This document shows, one piece after another, positions 1-6,283 of a DNA stretch of 7,331 bases. The translations under genes were made by a program, and so were the position numbers. Positions within the stretch are counted from its first letter, which is position 1, and each line of letters begins with the position of its first letter. A model generated the notes under the pieces. The model was not told where the DNA came from. It searched no databases and saw nothing but the letters and a program-made list of their open reading frames with translations. Source of the DNA: an uncultured Lachnospiraceae bacterium (GTDB lineage: Bacteria > Bacillota > Clostridia > Lachnospirales > Lachnospiraceae); NCBI GenBank assembly GCA_902797475.1, contig CADBTG010000031.1:1-7331 (forward strand). Reading direction: 5' to 3'.

Positions 1-1
1 A

Positions 2-913
2 TTCCGTTATTCCGTCCCTGAAAAATGGGTACGCTATTACGAAACAAACTATAAAGCCGAAGCAGAAGAGATGTTCCGCGCTTTTCTCACGGAGCCGGGT
101 ACGGCAATCCGGCTTAATAAGAGCCGCGGAACTGCAGAGAAGCTTGTAGACCTTCTTAAAAAGGACGGCATAGAAGCCGAACCCGGAATTCTTCCGAACA
201 GCTTTCGCATCCGCGGCGGCAATATCGCCGGGACGGAAGCATATAAAAGAGGGCTTTTCTCAATCCAGGACGAGAGCTCGTGCCTGTGCGGCAACATCCT
301 TCCGCTAAAAGCGGGCATGAAGGTGTTGGATGTGTGCGCGGCACCGGGAGGCAAAAGCCTCCACACGGCCGATGAACTGAGCTTTCTCGGAGGCGGAACA
401 GTTCTTTCCTCGGACATCTCCGCGGAAAAGCTCACGCTTCTTAAAAACGAGGCCGAACGGCTCGGCTTTGACATGGTTACGGTAAAAAAACACGATGCGG
501 CGGTCTTCGAACCGACGTATCGGGAGGCTTTCGACATGGTCTTGTGCGACCTTCCGTGCTCCGGACTCGGCGTCATCGGAAGAAAGCCGGACATCCCGCA
601 TAAGACCGACCCTGCTGACATCAAAGCGCTTGCGGACATTCAAAGAAACATTCTGAGCGCGGCCGTAAGTTATGTGAAGCCCGGCGGGTATCTGTGCCTG
701 TCGACCTGCACGATCACGAAAGAGGAAAATGACGATCAGGCCGATTATATCCTGACGAAGGGATTTACGGTGTCGCATTTTTCAGAGCGGATTCCGGAGA
801 AACTCCGGAAGCGGTATCACGACGGGCGCCTGCAGCTGTTTCCGCAGGACGGAACGGACGGATTCTTCACGGCATTATTTCAAAGAAACGGAGAGTCGGA
901 TGGACAGGCTTGA
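2..913 (+). CDS. rsmB: 16S rRNA (cytosine-967-C5)-methyltransferase RsmB, C-terminal part (5' end outside window)
   Basis: SAM-dependent enzyme that makes m5C967 in 16S rRNA. The frame is open from base 2 and begins FRYSVPEKWVRYY, the conserved RsmB linker just before the catalytic domain. The ATG at 71 is therefore an internal Met, and the N-terminal NusB-like RNA-binding domain lies upstream of the window. 303 codons are visible, against about 430-450 in the full family. Motif I, VLDVCAAPGGKS (323-358), binds SAM. Motif IV, DLPCSGLG, carries the conserved Cys at 557-559. Motif VI, LSTCTITKEEN, carries the expected catalytic nucleophile Cys at 707-709. The C-terminal DGFFTALFQR is the usual family ending. 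The last 14 nt overlap rlmN, so the two are probably translationally coupled. Family identity is very secure. RsmB rather than another NOL1/NOP2/Sun paralogue is inferred from the SVPEKW segment and from the neighbours. Confidence 0.95.
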   Translation, partial: FRYSVPEKWVRYYETNYKAEAEEMFRAFLTEPGTAIRLNKSRGTAEKLVDLLKKDGIEAEPGILPNSFRIRGGNIAGTEAYKRGLFSIQDESSCLCGNILPLKAGMKVLDVCAAPGGKSLHTADELSFLGGGTVLSSDISAEKLTLLKNEAERLGFDMVTVKKHDAAVFEPTYREAFDMVLCDLPCSGLGVIGRKPDIPHKTDPADIKALADIQRNILSAAVSYVKPGGYLCLSTCTITKEENDDQADYILTKGFTVSHFSERIPEKLRKRYHDGRLQLFPQDGTDGFFTALFQRNGESDGQA

Positions 914-1943
914 TTTGAAAAATCTGACGAAGGAAGAGCTGGAAGCCGAGTTGCTTCGAATCGGAGAGAAACGCTTCCGGGCCGCCCAGATGTACGAATG
1001 GATGCACAAAAAGCTTGCGTCCTCCGTTTCGGAGATGACCAACCTGTCGGAAGGCCTTCGAAAGAAACTTGCCGAAGAGTATGATTACACCTGCCTGCAA
1101 AAAGAAGTCATGCTTCTTTCCGAAAAGGACGGCACGAGAAAGTATCTGTTCCGGCTTGCCGACGGAAACGTCATCGAAAGCGTCATGATGCGGTATCATC
1201 ACGGAAATTCCGTATGCATATCGTCTCAGGTAGGCTGCCGCATGGGGTGCACGTTCTGCGCTTCGACAATCGGCGGGCTTGTTCGGAATCTTTCGGCGGC
1301 GGAAATGCTCGATCAGGTATATTCGGTGCAGAGGGACACCGGCGAGCGGGTCAGCAACGTTGTCGTCATGGGAACCGGAGAACCGCTTGACAATTACGAC
1401 AATCTGATCCGGTTCGTCAAGATGCTTTCCGCAGAGGACGGGCTTAACATCAGCAGAAGAAACATCACCGTTTCGACCTGTGGTCTTGCGGATAAGCTTA
1501 AGAAACTCGCGGACGAGGACCTCGGCATCACGCCTGCGCTTTCGCTTCACGCGCCGGACGACGAGCTTCGAAAAAGGCTTATGCCGGTAGCGAAAAAGTA
1601 CTCCCTTTCCGAGGTCATGGAAGCCGTCGATTACTATATCGAAAAGACCGGAAAAAGGATGACGACGGAGTACAGTCTCATCCGGGATGTGAACGATACA
1701 CCCGAGCATGCAAGGAAACTGATTGCCCTTCTTCGCGGTCGAAAATGCCATGTAAATCTGATTCCCGTGAACCCCGTAGAGGAGCGGGAATACCGCCGGT
1801 CACATATTACAAATGTATTAACTTTTCAGAATTTACTTGAAAAAGCCGGCATAAATGTTACTATTAGAAGGGAAATGGGCACGGATATCAATGCCGCCTG
1901 CGGCCAGTTGCGCAGACATTTTGAGGAGGAGCACAAGGGATGA
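900..1943 (+). CDS. rlmN: Dual-specificity 23S rRNA A2503 / tRNA A37 C2-methyltransferase RlmN (radical SAM)
   Basis: Radical SAM enzyme that makes m2A at 23S rRNA A2503 and, in characterised homologues, at tRNA A37. The protein has 347 aa, the normal length. The 4Fe-4S ligands are in CRMGCTFC: Cys113, Cys117 and Cys120. The two cysteines of the ping-pong methyl-transfer mechanism are both present: Cys334 in NAACGQL (methyl-carrying) and Cys106 in SVCISSQVG (resolving). The glycine-rich SAM motif reads MGTGEPLDNYDN (157-168), with Thr where many homologues have Met. The N-terminal helical domain (about 1-90) includes FRAAQMYEWMH. The start at 900 follows GGAGAG (890-895) and overlaps the rsmB end by 14 nt. 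The end overlaps stp by 4 nt. Full conservation of the RlmN cysteines and the housekeeping context favour RlmN over its resistance paralogue Cfr. Codons in the last 50 or so residues turn AT-rich; see the candidate promoter. Confidence 0.97.
   Translation: MDRLDLKNLTKEELEAELLRIGEKRFRAAQMYEWMHKKLASSVSEMTNLSEGLRKKLAEEYDYTCLQKEVMLLSEKDGTRKYLFRLADGNVIESVMMRYHHGNSVCISSQVGCRMGCTFCASTIGGLVRNLSAAEMLDQVYSVQRDTGERVSNVVVMGTGEPLDNYDNLIRFVKMLSAEDGLNISRRNITVSTCGLADKLKKLADEDLGITPALSLHAPDDELRKRLMPVAKKYSLSEVMEAVDYYIEKTGKRMTTEYSLIRDVNDTPEHARKLIALLRGRKCHVNLIPVNPVEEREYRRSHITNVLTFQNLLEKAGINVTIRREMGTDINAACGQLRRHFEEEHKG
1837..1864 (+). promoter_or_regulatory. Candidate internal sigma-A-type promoter in the 3' end of rlmN, upstream of stp-prkC
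   Basis: TTGAAA at 1837-1842 (5 of 6 matches to TTGACA) is followed after 16 nt by TACTAT at 1859-1864 (4 of 6 matches to TATAAT), about 75 nt before the stp start. It lies in a locally AT-rich patch (about 1800-1875) within an otherwise GC-richer gene. Such matches arise by chance and no transcription data are available, so this is only a candidate. If active, it would let stp-prkC-rsgA be expressed apart from the rRNA methyltransferases. Confidence 0.25.
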
Positions 1944-2662
1944 AGGCCATCGCGTTAACCAATGTCGGTAATAAACGAAGCATGAATCAGGACTTTTACT
2001 ATTGTTCGGATGAGCCTGTGGGAATCCTGCCGAATCTGTACATCGTTGCAGACGGCATGGGCGGACACAACGCCGGCGATTTTGCTTCCCGCTTTTCCGT
2101 GGAACGTTTCGTGAATCTGATTCGTGAAAGCAAGGAAAGAACGCCGATTTCCGCCATCGAGGCCGCTTTGAAGACAACCAATGAGGAATTGATTGCAAAA
2201 GCGAAGACGCAGCGGGAATATGAAGGCATGGGCACCACATTTGTCATGGCAACTCTGCTTTCGGACGGATATCTGTTAATCGCAAACATCGGCGACAGCC
2301 GTTTGTATATCGTAAATGACCGGATCCAGCAGATTACCGAGGATCACTCTTTGGTAGGCGAGATGGTCAGAAACGGGGAATTAAAGAAGGACGAGGCGCG
2401 GTTCCATCCGCAGAAGAACGTTGTTCTTCGAGCGTTAAGCACGAGAACCGTTGTCAGTCCCGATTTTTACAAAATCCGTGTGAACCGGGGAGATTACATT
2501 CTCCTTTGCTCGGACGGTCTTTGGGAGATGGTAGAGGAAGGCGAGCTTCTGAAACTTGTCAGCGAGTATGAGGACGTTTCGGACATCGCCGAGAAGATGG
2601 TTTTCATGGCCAATGAAAACGGGGGCAAAGACAATATCACCATCATTTTAATGAAGGTATGA
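1940..2662 (+). CDS. stp: PP2C-family (PPM) Ser/Thr protein phosphatase, partner of PrkC
   Basis: Metal-dependent cytosolic phosphatase that removes phosphate from PrkC and its substrates (B. subtilis PrpC, Streptococcus Stp1). It has 240 aa, a bare PP2C catalytic domain of normal bacterial length with no membrane segment. PPM motifs in order: NVGNKRSMNQD (8-18, with phosphate-binding Arg13 and metal Asp18), VADGMGGHNAGD (36-47, metal Asp38), IGDSR (117-121), TEDHS (133-137), LCSDGLW (189-195, metal Asp192) and GGKDNIT (228-234, metal Asp231). All metal ligands are present, so it should be active. Position 8 is Asn and position 17 is Gln where the common consensus is Asp and Glu (TDxGxxRxxNED); MNQD variants are familiar to me from clostridial relatives. 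The start is supported by AGGAGGA at 1924-1930, nine bases before the ATG. The 4-nt ATGA overlap with rlmN suggests coupling. prkC directly downstream makes the kinase-phosphatase pairing secure. The equivalent name in Bacillus is prpC. Confidence 0.96.
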   Translation: MKAIALTNVGNKRSMNQDFYYCSDEPVGILPNLYIVADGMGGHNAGDFASRFSVERFVNLIRESKERTPISAIEAALKTTNEELIAKAKTQREYEGMGTTFVMATLLSDGYLLIANIGDSRLYIVNDRIQQITEDHSLVGEMVRNGELKKDEARFHPQKNVVLRALSTRTVVSPDFYKIRVNRGDYILLCSDGLWEMVEEGELLKLVSEYEDVSDIAEKMVFMANENGGKDNITIILMKV

Positions 2663-2703
2663 GACAGCAAACGGGGATTTAATTAAGAAAGGATGCACTT
2701 CAA

Positions 2704-4629
2704 ATGATTACACCGGGCATGTTTCTGGGTGAACGCTACGAAATCATTGAGAAAATCGGTTCCGGCGGCATGGCAGACGTATACAAAGCCAAATGTCACC
2801 GGTTAAACCGCATGGTAGCAATCAAATTTCTGAAACCGGAATACTCCAGCGATCCGAAATGTGTGATGAACTTCCGTAAGGAAGCCGAATCCTGTGCGGG
2901 TCTGACCCATCCGAACATCGTAAGCGTTTACGATGTCGGCGACGAGGGCGATCTGCACTATATCGTCATGGAGCTGGTGGAAGGAATCACGCTGAAACGT
3001 TATATCGAGAAACGCGGACAGTTGGATCTTAAGGAAGCCATCGGCATTGCAATTCAGATTGCACAGGGCCTTGAGGCGGCGCATGCAAAGCATGTCGTAC
3101 ACCGTGACATCAAGCCGCAGAACATCATCCTGCCCCGTGAAGGAAAAGTTAAGGTTGCCGACTTCGGCATTGCCAGAGCGACGACAAGCAACACGATTCA
3201 GGAGCTGGCAATCGGTTCCGTTCATTATCTCTCGCCCGAGCAGGCAAGAGGCGGTTACAGTGACGAGCGAAGCGATATCTATTCCCTCGGCATTACCATG
3301 TACGAGATGCTCGCCGGCAAGCTGCCGTTTGTCGGAGACAGCAATGTTTCCGTTGCGATAGCGCAGATCAATAACACAGCTGCGCCGATCTCCGAAATGA
3401 ATCCGAACATTTCTCCCGCGGTGGAGAAGATTGTCCGCAAGTGCATGAGCAAGAAGCCCGAGCGCCGTTATCAGACGGTCGGAGAGCTGATTGCGGATTT
3501 AAAACTTTCGGTGAACAATCCGGACGGTGATTTCGTAAAGACGGTCAGCACCCAGGTTTCGGATTCTCCGACAAAGCAGATTACCGCTCCGGAGCTGAAG
3601 CAGATTAAAAACGGTGCAAAGGTTGCGCTTTTCGATGATGACGACAGCGACGATGAGGACGAAGATCCGAGAAGAGCCGCGGCTGTCGTTCACAGAAGAA
3701 TCGACGAGAATCCCGATGACGACATCGATGATGTCGGAAGCATCATGGAGAAGGTCGGACTCATCAGCAGCATTCTTCTGATGGGTGCCGTTGCCATCAT
3801 CGTCATTATGGTTGTCAATAAGACTACGGGCATTTTTAATCGTAACAATGCCGGCAATCTGTTAAATCCGACAAAGCATGTCACCTTTACGCCCACGCCT
3901 ACCGAAGCTCCGAAATCGGCTATAATGCCGAATCTCGTCGGACAGACATATGTGCAGGCTTATGCGAAGCTGATGGAACTCGATGTCAAAGTGAATATCA
4001 AGACAGCGGAAGCCAAGAGCGTCAATCCGAATATCCCGGAGGACAGCGTCTGTGAGCAGACGCCGGCGGAAGGTTCTACCTTGTCTAACGGCTCGGAGGT
4101 CGTCCTCACATTGAGCATCGGTAAAGGAAACATGGTCATTCCGGATGTGAAAGGGATGCCTCTTGATAAAGCCAGAGTACTTCTCGCGCAACTTATCATT
4201 TCCCGCGAAGACGGCGCTTATGACGACCGTGAGATCGGAACCGTCCTCGGAACGAATCCTCCGGCCGGAACGGAAGTTAAGAAGGGCTCCGAGATTGTGA
4301 TTACATACTCGTTGGGACCCGAGATGGTGACCGTGCCGCGTGTCATCGGCATGTCGGTTGCTTCTGCCGAGAAAGCCATTAAGGCAGAAGAGCTGAAATA
4401 TGAGATTAAAGAGGAGTATTCCTCTGTTGAAGCAGGCGTCGTATTTGACCAGACGCCGGGCGACAATACTTCGGTTAAGAAGGGCGCTACGATCACGATC
4501 TTCGTAAGCAAGGGCCCGGAGCCCACGCCTACGCCTACCCCGACGCCTTCACCTACGCCTACGCCTTCTCCGGAACCGACGCCTCCCGATACGACAGAAC
4601 CCGACGGGCAGGACGGCGAAGGAAACTGA
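2704..4629 (+). CDS. prkC: Membrane Ser/Thr protein kinase with three PASTA domains (PrkC/Stk1/PknB type)
   Basis: Hanks-type kinase that couples cell-wall signals (muropeptides, lipid II) to Ser/Thr phosphorylation of cytosolic proteins. It has 641 aa. Cytosolic kinase domain, about 10-270: glycine loop GSGGMADVY (19-27), Lys41 in VAIK, alpha-C Glu60, HRDIKPQN (133-140, catalytic Asp135), DFG (153-155), activation loop with Thr160, Thr161, Ser162 and Thr164, and GSVHYLSPEQ (171-180). All catalytic residues are present. The juxtamembrane region (about 271-351) is very acidic: DDDDSDDEDEDP at 311-322 and NPDDDIDD at 336-343. There is one transmembrane helix at about 353-371 (LISSILLMGAVAIIVIMVV), giving N-in, C-out topology. 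Outside lie a short Thr-Pro linker (396-400), PASTA domains at about 405-473, 475-538 and 540-604, and a Thr/Ser-Pro tail (607-628). The start is supported by AAAGGA at 2688-2693. It lies 41 nt after stp and one base before rsgA. Assignment is certain at family level; ligand and substrates are inferred from homologues. Confidence 0.97.
   Translation: MITPGMFLGERYEIIEKIGSGGMADVYKAKCHRLNRMVAIKFLKPEYSSDPKCVMNFRKEAESCAGLTHPNIVSVYDVGDEGDLHYIVMELVEGITLKRYIEKRGQLDLKEAIGIAIQIAQGLEAAHAKHVVHRDIKPQNIILPREGKVKVADFGIARATTSNTIQELAIGSVHYLSPEQARGGYSDERSDIYSLGITMYEMLAGKLPFVGDSNVSVAIAQINNTAAPISEMNPNISPAVEKIVRKCMSKKPERRYQTVGELIADLKLSVNNPDGDFVKTVSTQVSDSPTKQITAPELKQIKNGAKVALFDDDDSDDEDEDPRRAAAVVHRRIDENPDDDIDDVGSIMEKVGLISSILLMGAVAIIVIMVVNKTTGIFNRNNAGNLLNPTKHVTFTPTPTEAPKSAIMPNLVGQTYVQAYAKLMELDVKVNIKTAEAKSVNPNIPEDSVCEQTPAEGSTLSNGSEVVLTLSIGKGNMVIPDVKGMPLDKARVLLAQLIISREDGAYDDREIGTVLGTNPPAGTEVKKGSEIVITYSLGPEMVTVPRVIGMSVASAEKAIKAEELKYEIKEEYSSVEAGVVFDQTPGDNTSVKKGATITIFVSKGPEPTPTPTPTPSPTPTPSPEPTPPDTTEPDGQDGEGN
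4525..4584 (+). repeat. Imperfect hexanucleotide (ACGCCT) repeat encoding the Thr/Ser-Pro tail of PrkC
   Basis: Ten consecutive in-frame hexamers run from 4525 to 4584. Six are exact ACGCCT (4525, 4531, 4543, 4555, 4561, 4579) and the other four are degenerate versions such as ACCCCG and TCACCT. They encode mainly Thr-Pro and Ser-Pro dipeptides (residues 608-627) in the extracellular tail after the last PASTA domain. Because the unit is six bases, gain or loss of a unit would stay in frame. A shorter related run (ACG CCC ACG CCT ACC at 3889-3903) forms the linker before the first PASTA domain. The tail is probably an extended cell-wall spacer, which is inference from composition. Confidence 0.85.
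4619..4623 (+). promoter_or_regulatory. Ribosome binding site of rsgA inside the prkC end
   Basis: AAGGA lies seven bases before the ATG at 4631. This favours 4631 over the in-frame ATGs at 4640 and 4643, which would have spacings of 16 and 19. The site sits inside the last codons of prkC, so ribosomes finishing the kinase could reinitiate on rsgA. Confidence 0.6.
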
Positions 4630-4630
4630 C

Positions 4631-5521
4631 ATGGCAGGCATGATGGAGACAACCGGTAAAATTGTAAAGGGAGTCGGAGGACTCTATCAGGTTTATGTTG
4701 AGGACCTTGGTCCGGTGAACTGCCGGGCCAAGGGCATTTTGCGATATAACGGAACTCGTCCGCTTGTCGGCGATAACGTGAAGCTTGCCATAATCGGCGG
4801 GAACGAGGGAAATATCACGGAAATCCTTCCGCGCAGAAACTCGCTGATTCGTCCCGCGGTGGCAAATGTCGATCAGGCAATGATCGTATTTGCCGTGCGC
4901 GATCCCGAGCCGCATCTGAACCTTTTGGACAGATTTCTTCTTTGGATGCAGACGGAGAACGTTCCGGTTGTTATCTGTTTCAACAAAACGGATAAAGCAA
5001 GCGAAGAGGAACTGAAGAGGTTCGAACGGATTTACCGGGGAAGCGGCGCAGATGTCGTATTCGCAAAAGCCAATGACGCAGGTTCAATGGACGGCGTGTA
5101 TCAGGCACTTCTTAATAAGACGACGGTCTTGGCCGGACCTTCCGGCGTCGGCAAATCCACGATCATGAATTTTGCGAATCCCGAGGCCTGCGCCGAAACG
5201 GGTGAGCTTTCCGAAAAGATCATGCGCGGCCGGAATACGACACGTCATTCCACGCTGATGTATGTCGCTAAGGACACTTATCTTTGCGACACACCCGGAT
5301 TCAGTTCCCTGTTTCTTCCGGACATCAGGCCGGAAGAACTGGACCGGTTTTATCCGGAGTTTAATGATTACAGAGAGCAGTGCAGATTCCCGGACTGTGC
5401 CCATAAAAAGGAGCCCGGCTGCGCGGTAAAGGAAGCTCTGAAGGCCGGCAGAATCGAGCCGGAACGTTACGAAAGCTATTCGGTTTTATACGATGAACTG
5501 ATTTCTTCTAAGAAACGATAA
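4631..5521 (+). CDS. rsgA: Ribosome small-subunit-dependent GTPase RsgA (YjeQ/YloQ/CpgA)
   Basis: Circularly permuted GTPase that binds the nearly mature 30S subunit, checks the decoding centre and leaves after GTP hydrolysis. It has 296 aa, typical for Firmicutes. An N-terminal OB-fold (about 8-70) includes PLVGDNV. The G motifs come in permuted order: G4 NKTD (118-121), G1 GPSGVGKST (169-177), switch-I/G2 GRNTTRH (200-206) and G3 DTPG (220-223). The C-terminal zinc site is Cys251, Cys256, His258 and Cys264 (CRFPDCAHKKEPGC). Oddity: residue 202 is Asn where E. coli and B. subtilis have the His of HTT, reported as catalytic (E. coli His248). Thr164, just before G1, aligns with the Thr166 of B. 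subtilis CpgA that is phosphorylated by PrkC. It begins one base after the prkC stop and ends 27 nt before rpe. Family assignment is certain. Confidence 0.96.
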   Translation: MAGMMETTGKIVKGVGGLYQVYVEDLGPVNCRAKGILRYNGTRPLVGDNVKLAIIGGNEGNITEILPRRNSLIRPAVANVDQAMIVFAVRDPEPHLNLLDRFLLWMQTENVPVVICFNKTDKASEEELKRFERIYRGSGADVVFAKANDAGSMDGVYQALLNKTTVLAGPSGVGKSTIMNFANPEACAETGELSEKIMRGRNTTRHSTLMYVAKDTYLCDTPGFSSLFLPDIRPEELDRFYPEFNDYREQCRFPDCAHKKEPGCAVKEALKAGRIEPERYESYSVLYDELISSKKR

Positions 5522-5548
5522 ATGTAACCTGCGAAAGGAAGTGGAGTC

Positions 5549-6247
5549 ATGAAAGATTCCGGAATCAACCGGCTGTCCCCGTCCATTCTGGCGGCGGATT
5601 TCAACATTTTGGGCGAACAGATTGCCGCCGTATCGAAAGCCGGTGCCGATTTCCTGCATTTCGACGTGATGGACGGACTGTTCGTTCCGAGCATCAGCTT
5701 CGGCATTCCCGTTCTGCAAAGCATCCGTAAGAAAACGGATATGTTTCTCGATGTGCATCTGATGATTAAGGAGCCGATTCGCTATGTGAAAACGTTTGCG
5801 GAAGCAGGCGCGGATCTGATTACCGTGCATTATGAGGCATGCGGGAATGTCAAAGAAACGCTTGCGGCAATCCGCGAGACCGGTAAAAAAGTCGGAATTA
5901 CGATTAAGCCCGGAACCGATGTCTCGGTGCTTGAAGATTATATTGAGGACGTTGATCTGATTCTGATCATGTCGGTTGAGCCGGGCTTCGGCGGACAGAA
6001 GCTTCTGCCCGAAACCTATGAACGGCTTAAAAAAGTCCGGAAGATGATTTCCGGCATGAAGAAGCCTCCGTTACTTGAGGTGGACGGCGGCATTACGCTT
6101 GATAACGTAAAGGATATTCTCGAGGCAGGCGCCGACACGATTGTTGCCGGAAGCTCCGTATTCCGCGGCGACATTGCGGAAAATGTGACCGCCTTCGAGA
6201 AGATTCTCAAGAATAAGGCAGGCGGCAAAGGTGTTCCGCTTCGCTGA
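5549..6247 (+). CDS. rpe: Ribulose-phosphate 3-epimerase
   Basis: Cytosolic TIM-barrel enzyme that interconverts D-ribulose 5-phosphate and D-xylulose 5-phosphate in the non-oxidative pentose phosphate pathway. It has 232 aa, slightly longer than the usual 215-225 because of a short basic C-terminal tail (KNKAGGKGVPLR). Signatures: LSPSILAADF (9-18, substrate Ser10), LHFDVMDGLFVPSISFG (36-52, metal His37 and acid/base Asp39), LDVHLMI (67-73, metal His70), MSVEPGFGGQK (141-151, phosphate-binding loop), EVDGGI (177-182, catalytic and metal Asp179) and AGSSVF (200-205). The start is supported by AAAGGA at 5534-5539, nine bases upstream. Its position after rsgA is the standard Firmicutes order. 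There is no obvious functional link to the kinase cluster beyond shared transcription. Assignment is secure. Confidence 0.97.
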   Translation: MKDSGINRLSPSILAADFNILGEQIAAVSKAGADFLHFDVMDGLFVPSISFGIPVLQSIRKKTDMFLDVHLMIKEPIRYVKTFAEAGADLITVHYEACGNVKETLAAIRETGKKVGITIKPGTDVSVLEDYIEDVDLILIMSVEPGFGGQKLLPETYERLKKVRKMISGMKKPPLLEVDGGITLDNVKDILEAGADTIVAGSSVFRGDIAENVTAFEKILKNKAGGKGVPLR

Positions 6248-6283
6248 TCGGAAATAACGGTATTTGAAGGAGATTAAAGATTC

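Noticed and set aside
71..73. ATG at 71 as the start of the first gene
   Set aside because: The frame is open upstream to base 2 and encodes conserved RsmB sequence (YSVPEKWV), so this Met is internal and the gene is cut by the window edge.
867..1751. Long open frame on the minus strand (294 codons) across rlmN
   Set aside because: It lies wholly opposite a certain conserved gene, has no recognisable domain and no plausible ribosome binding site. Long antisense frames are common opposite genes with this codon bias.
2663..2703. Possible promoter in the stp-prkC gap
   Set aside because: The gap has an AT-rich TTTAATTAAG stretch but no convincing -35 element at proper spacing. Only the ribosome binding site is supported.
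3047..3361. Second plus-strand frame inside the kinase domain
   Set aside because: Out-of-frame, Arg/Ser-rich shadow of prkC with no domain signature.
4218..4652. Minus-strand frame with Gly-Val-rich repeats opposite the PrkC tail
   Set aside because: The Gly-Val repeats are just the complement of the Thr-Pro hexamers. No independent coding support.
6252..6265. Inverted repeat AAATA-ACGG-TATTT between rpe and ychF
   Set aside because: The stem is only five A/T pairs with no following T-run, and it sits right before the ychF ribosome binding site. Too weak for a terminator.
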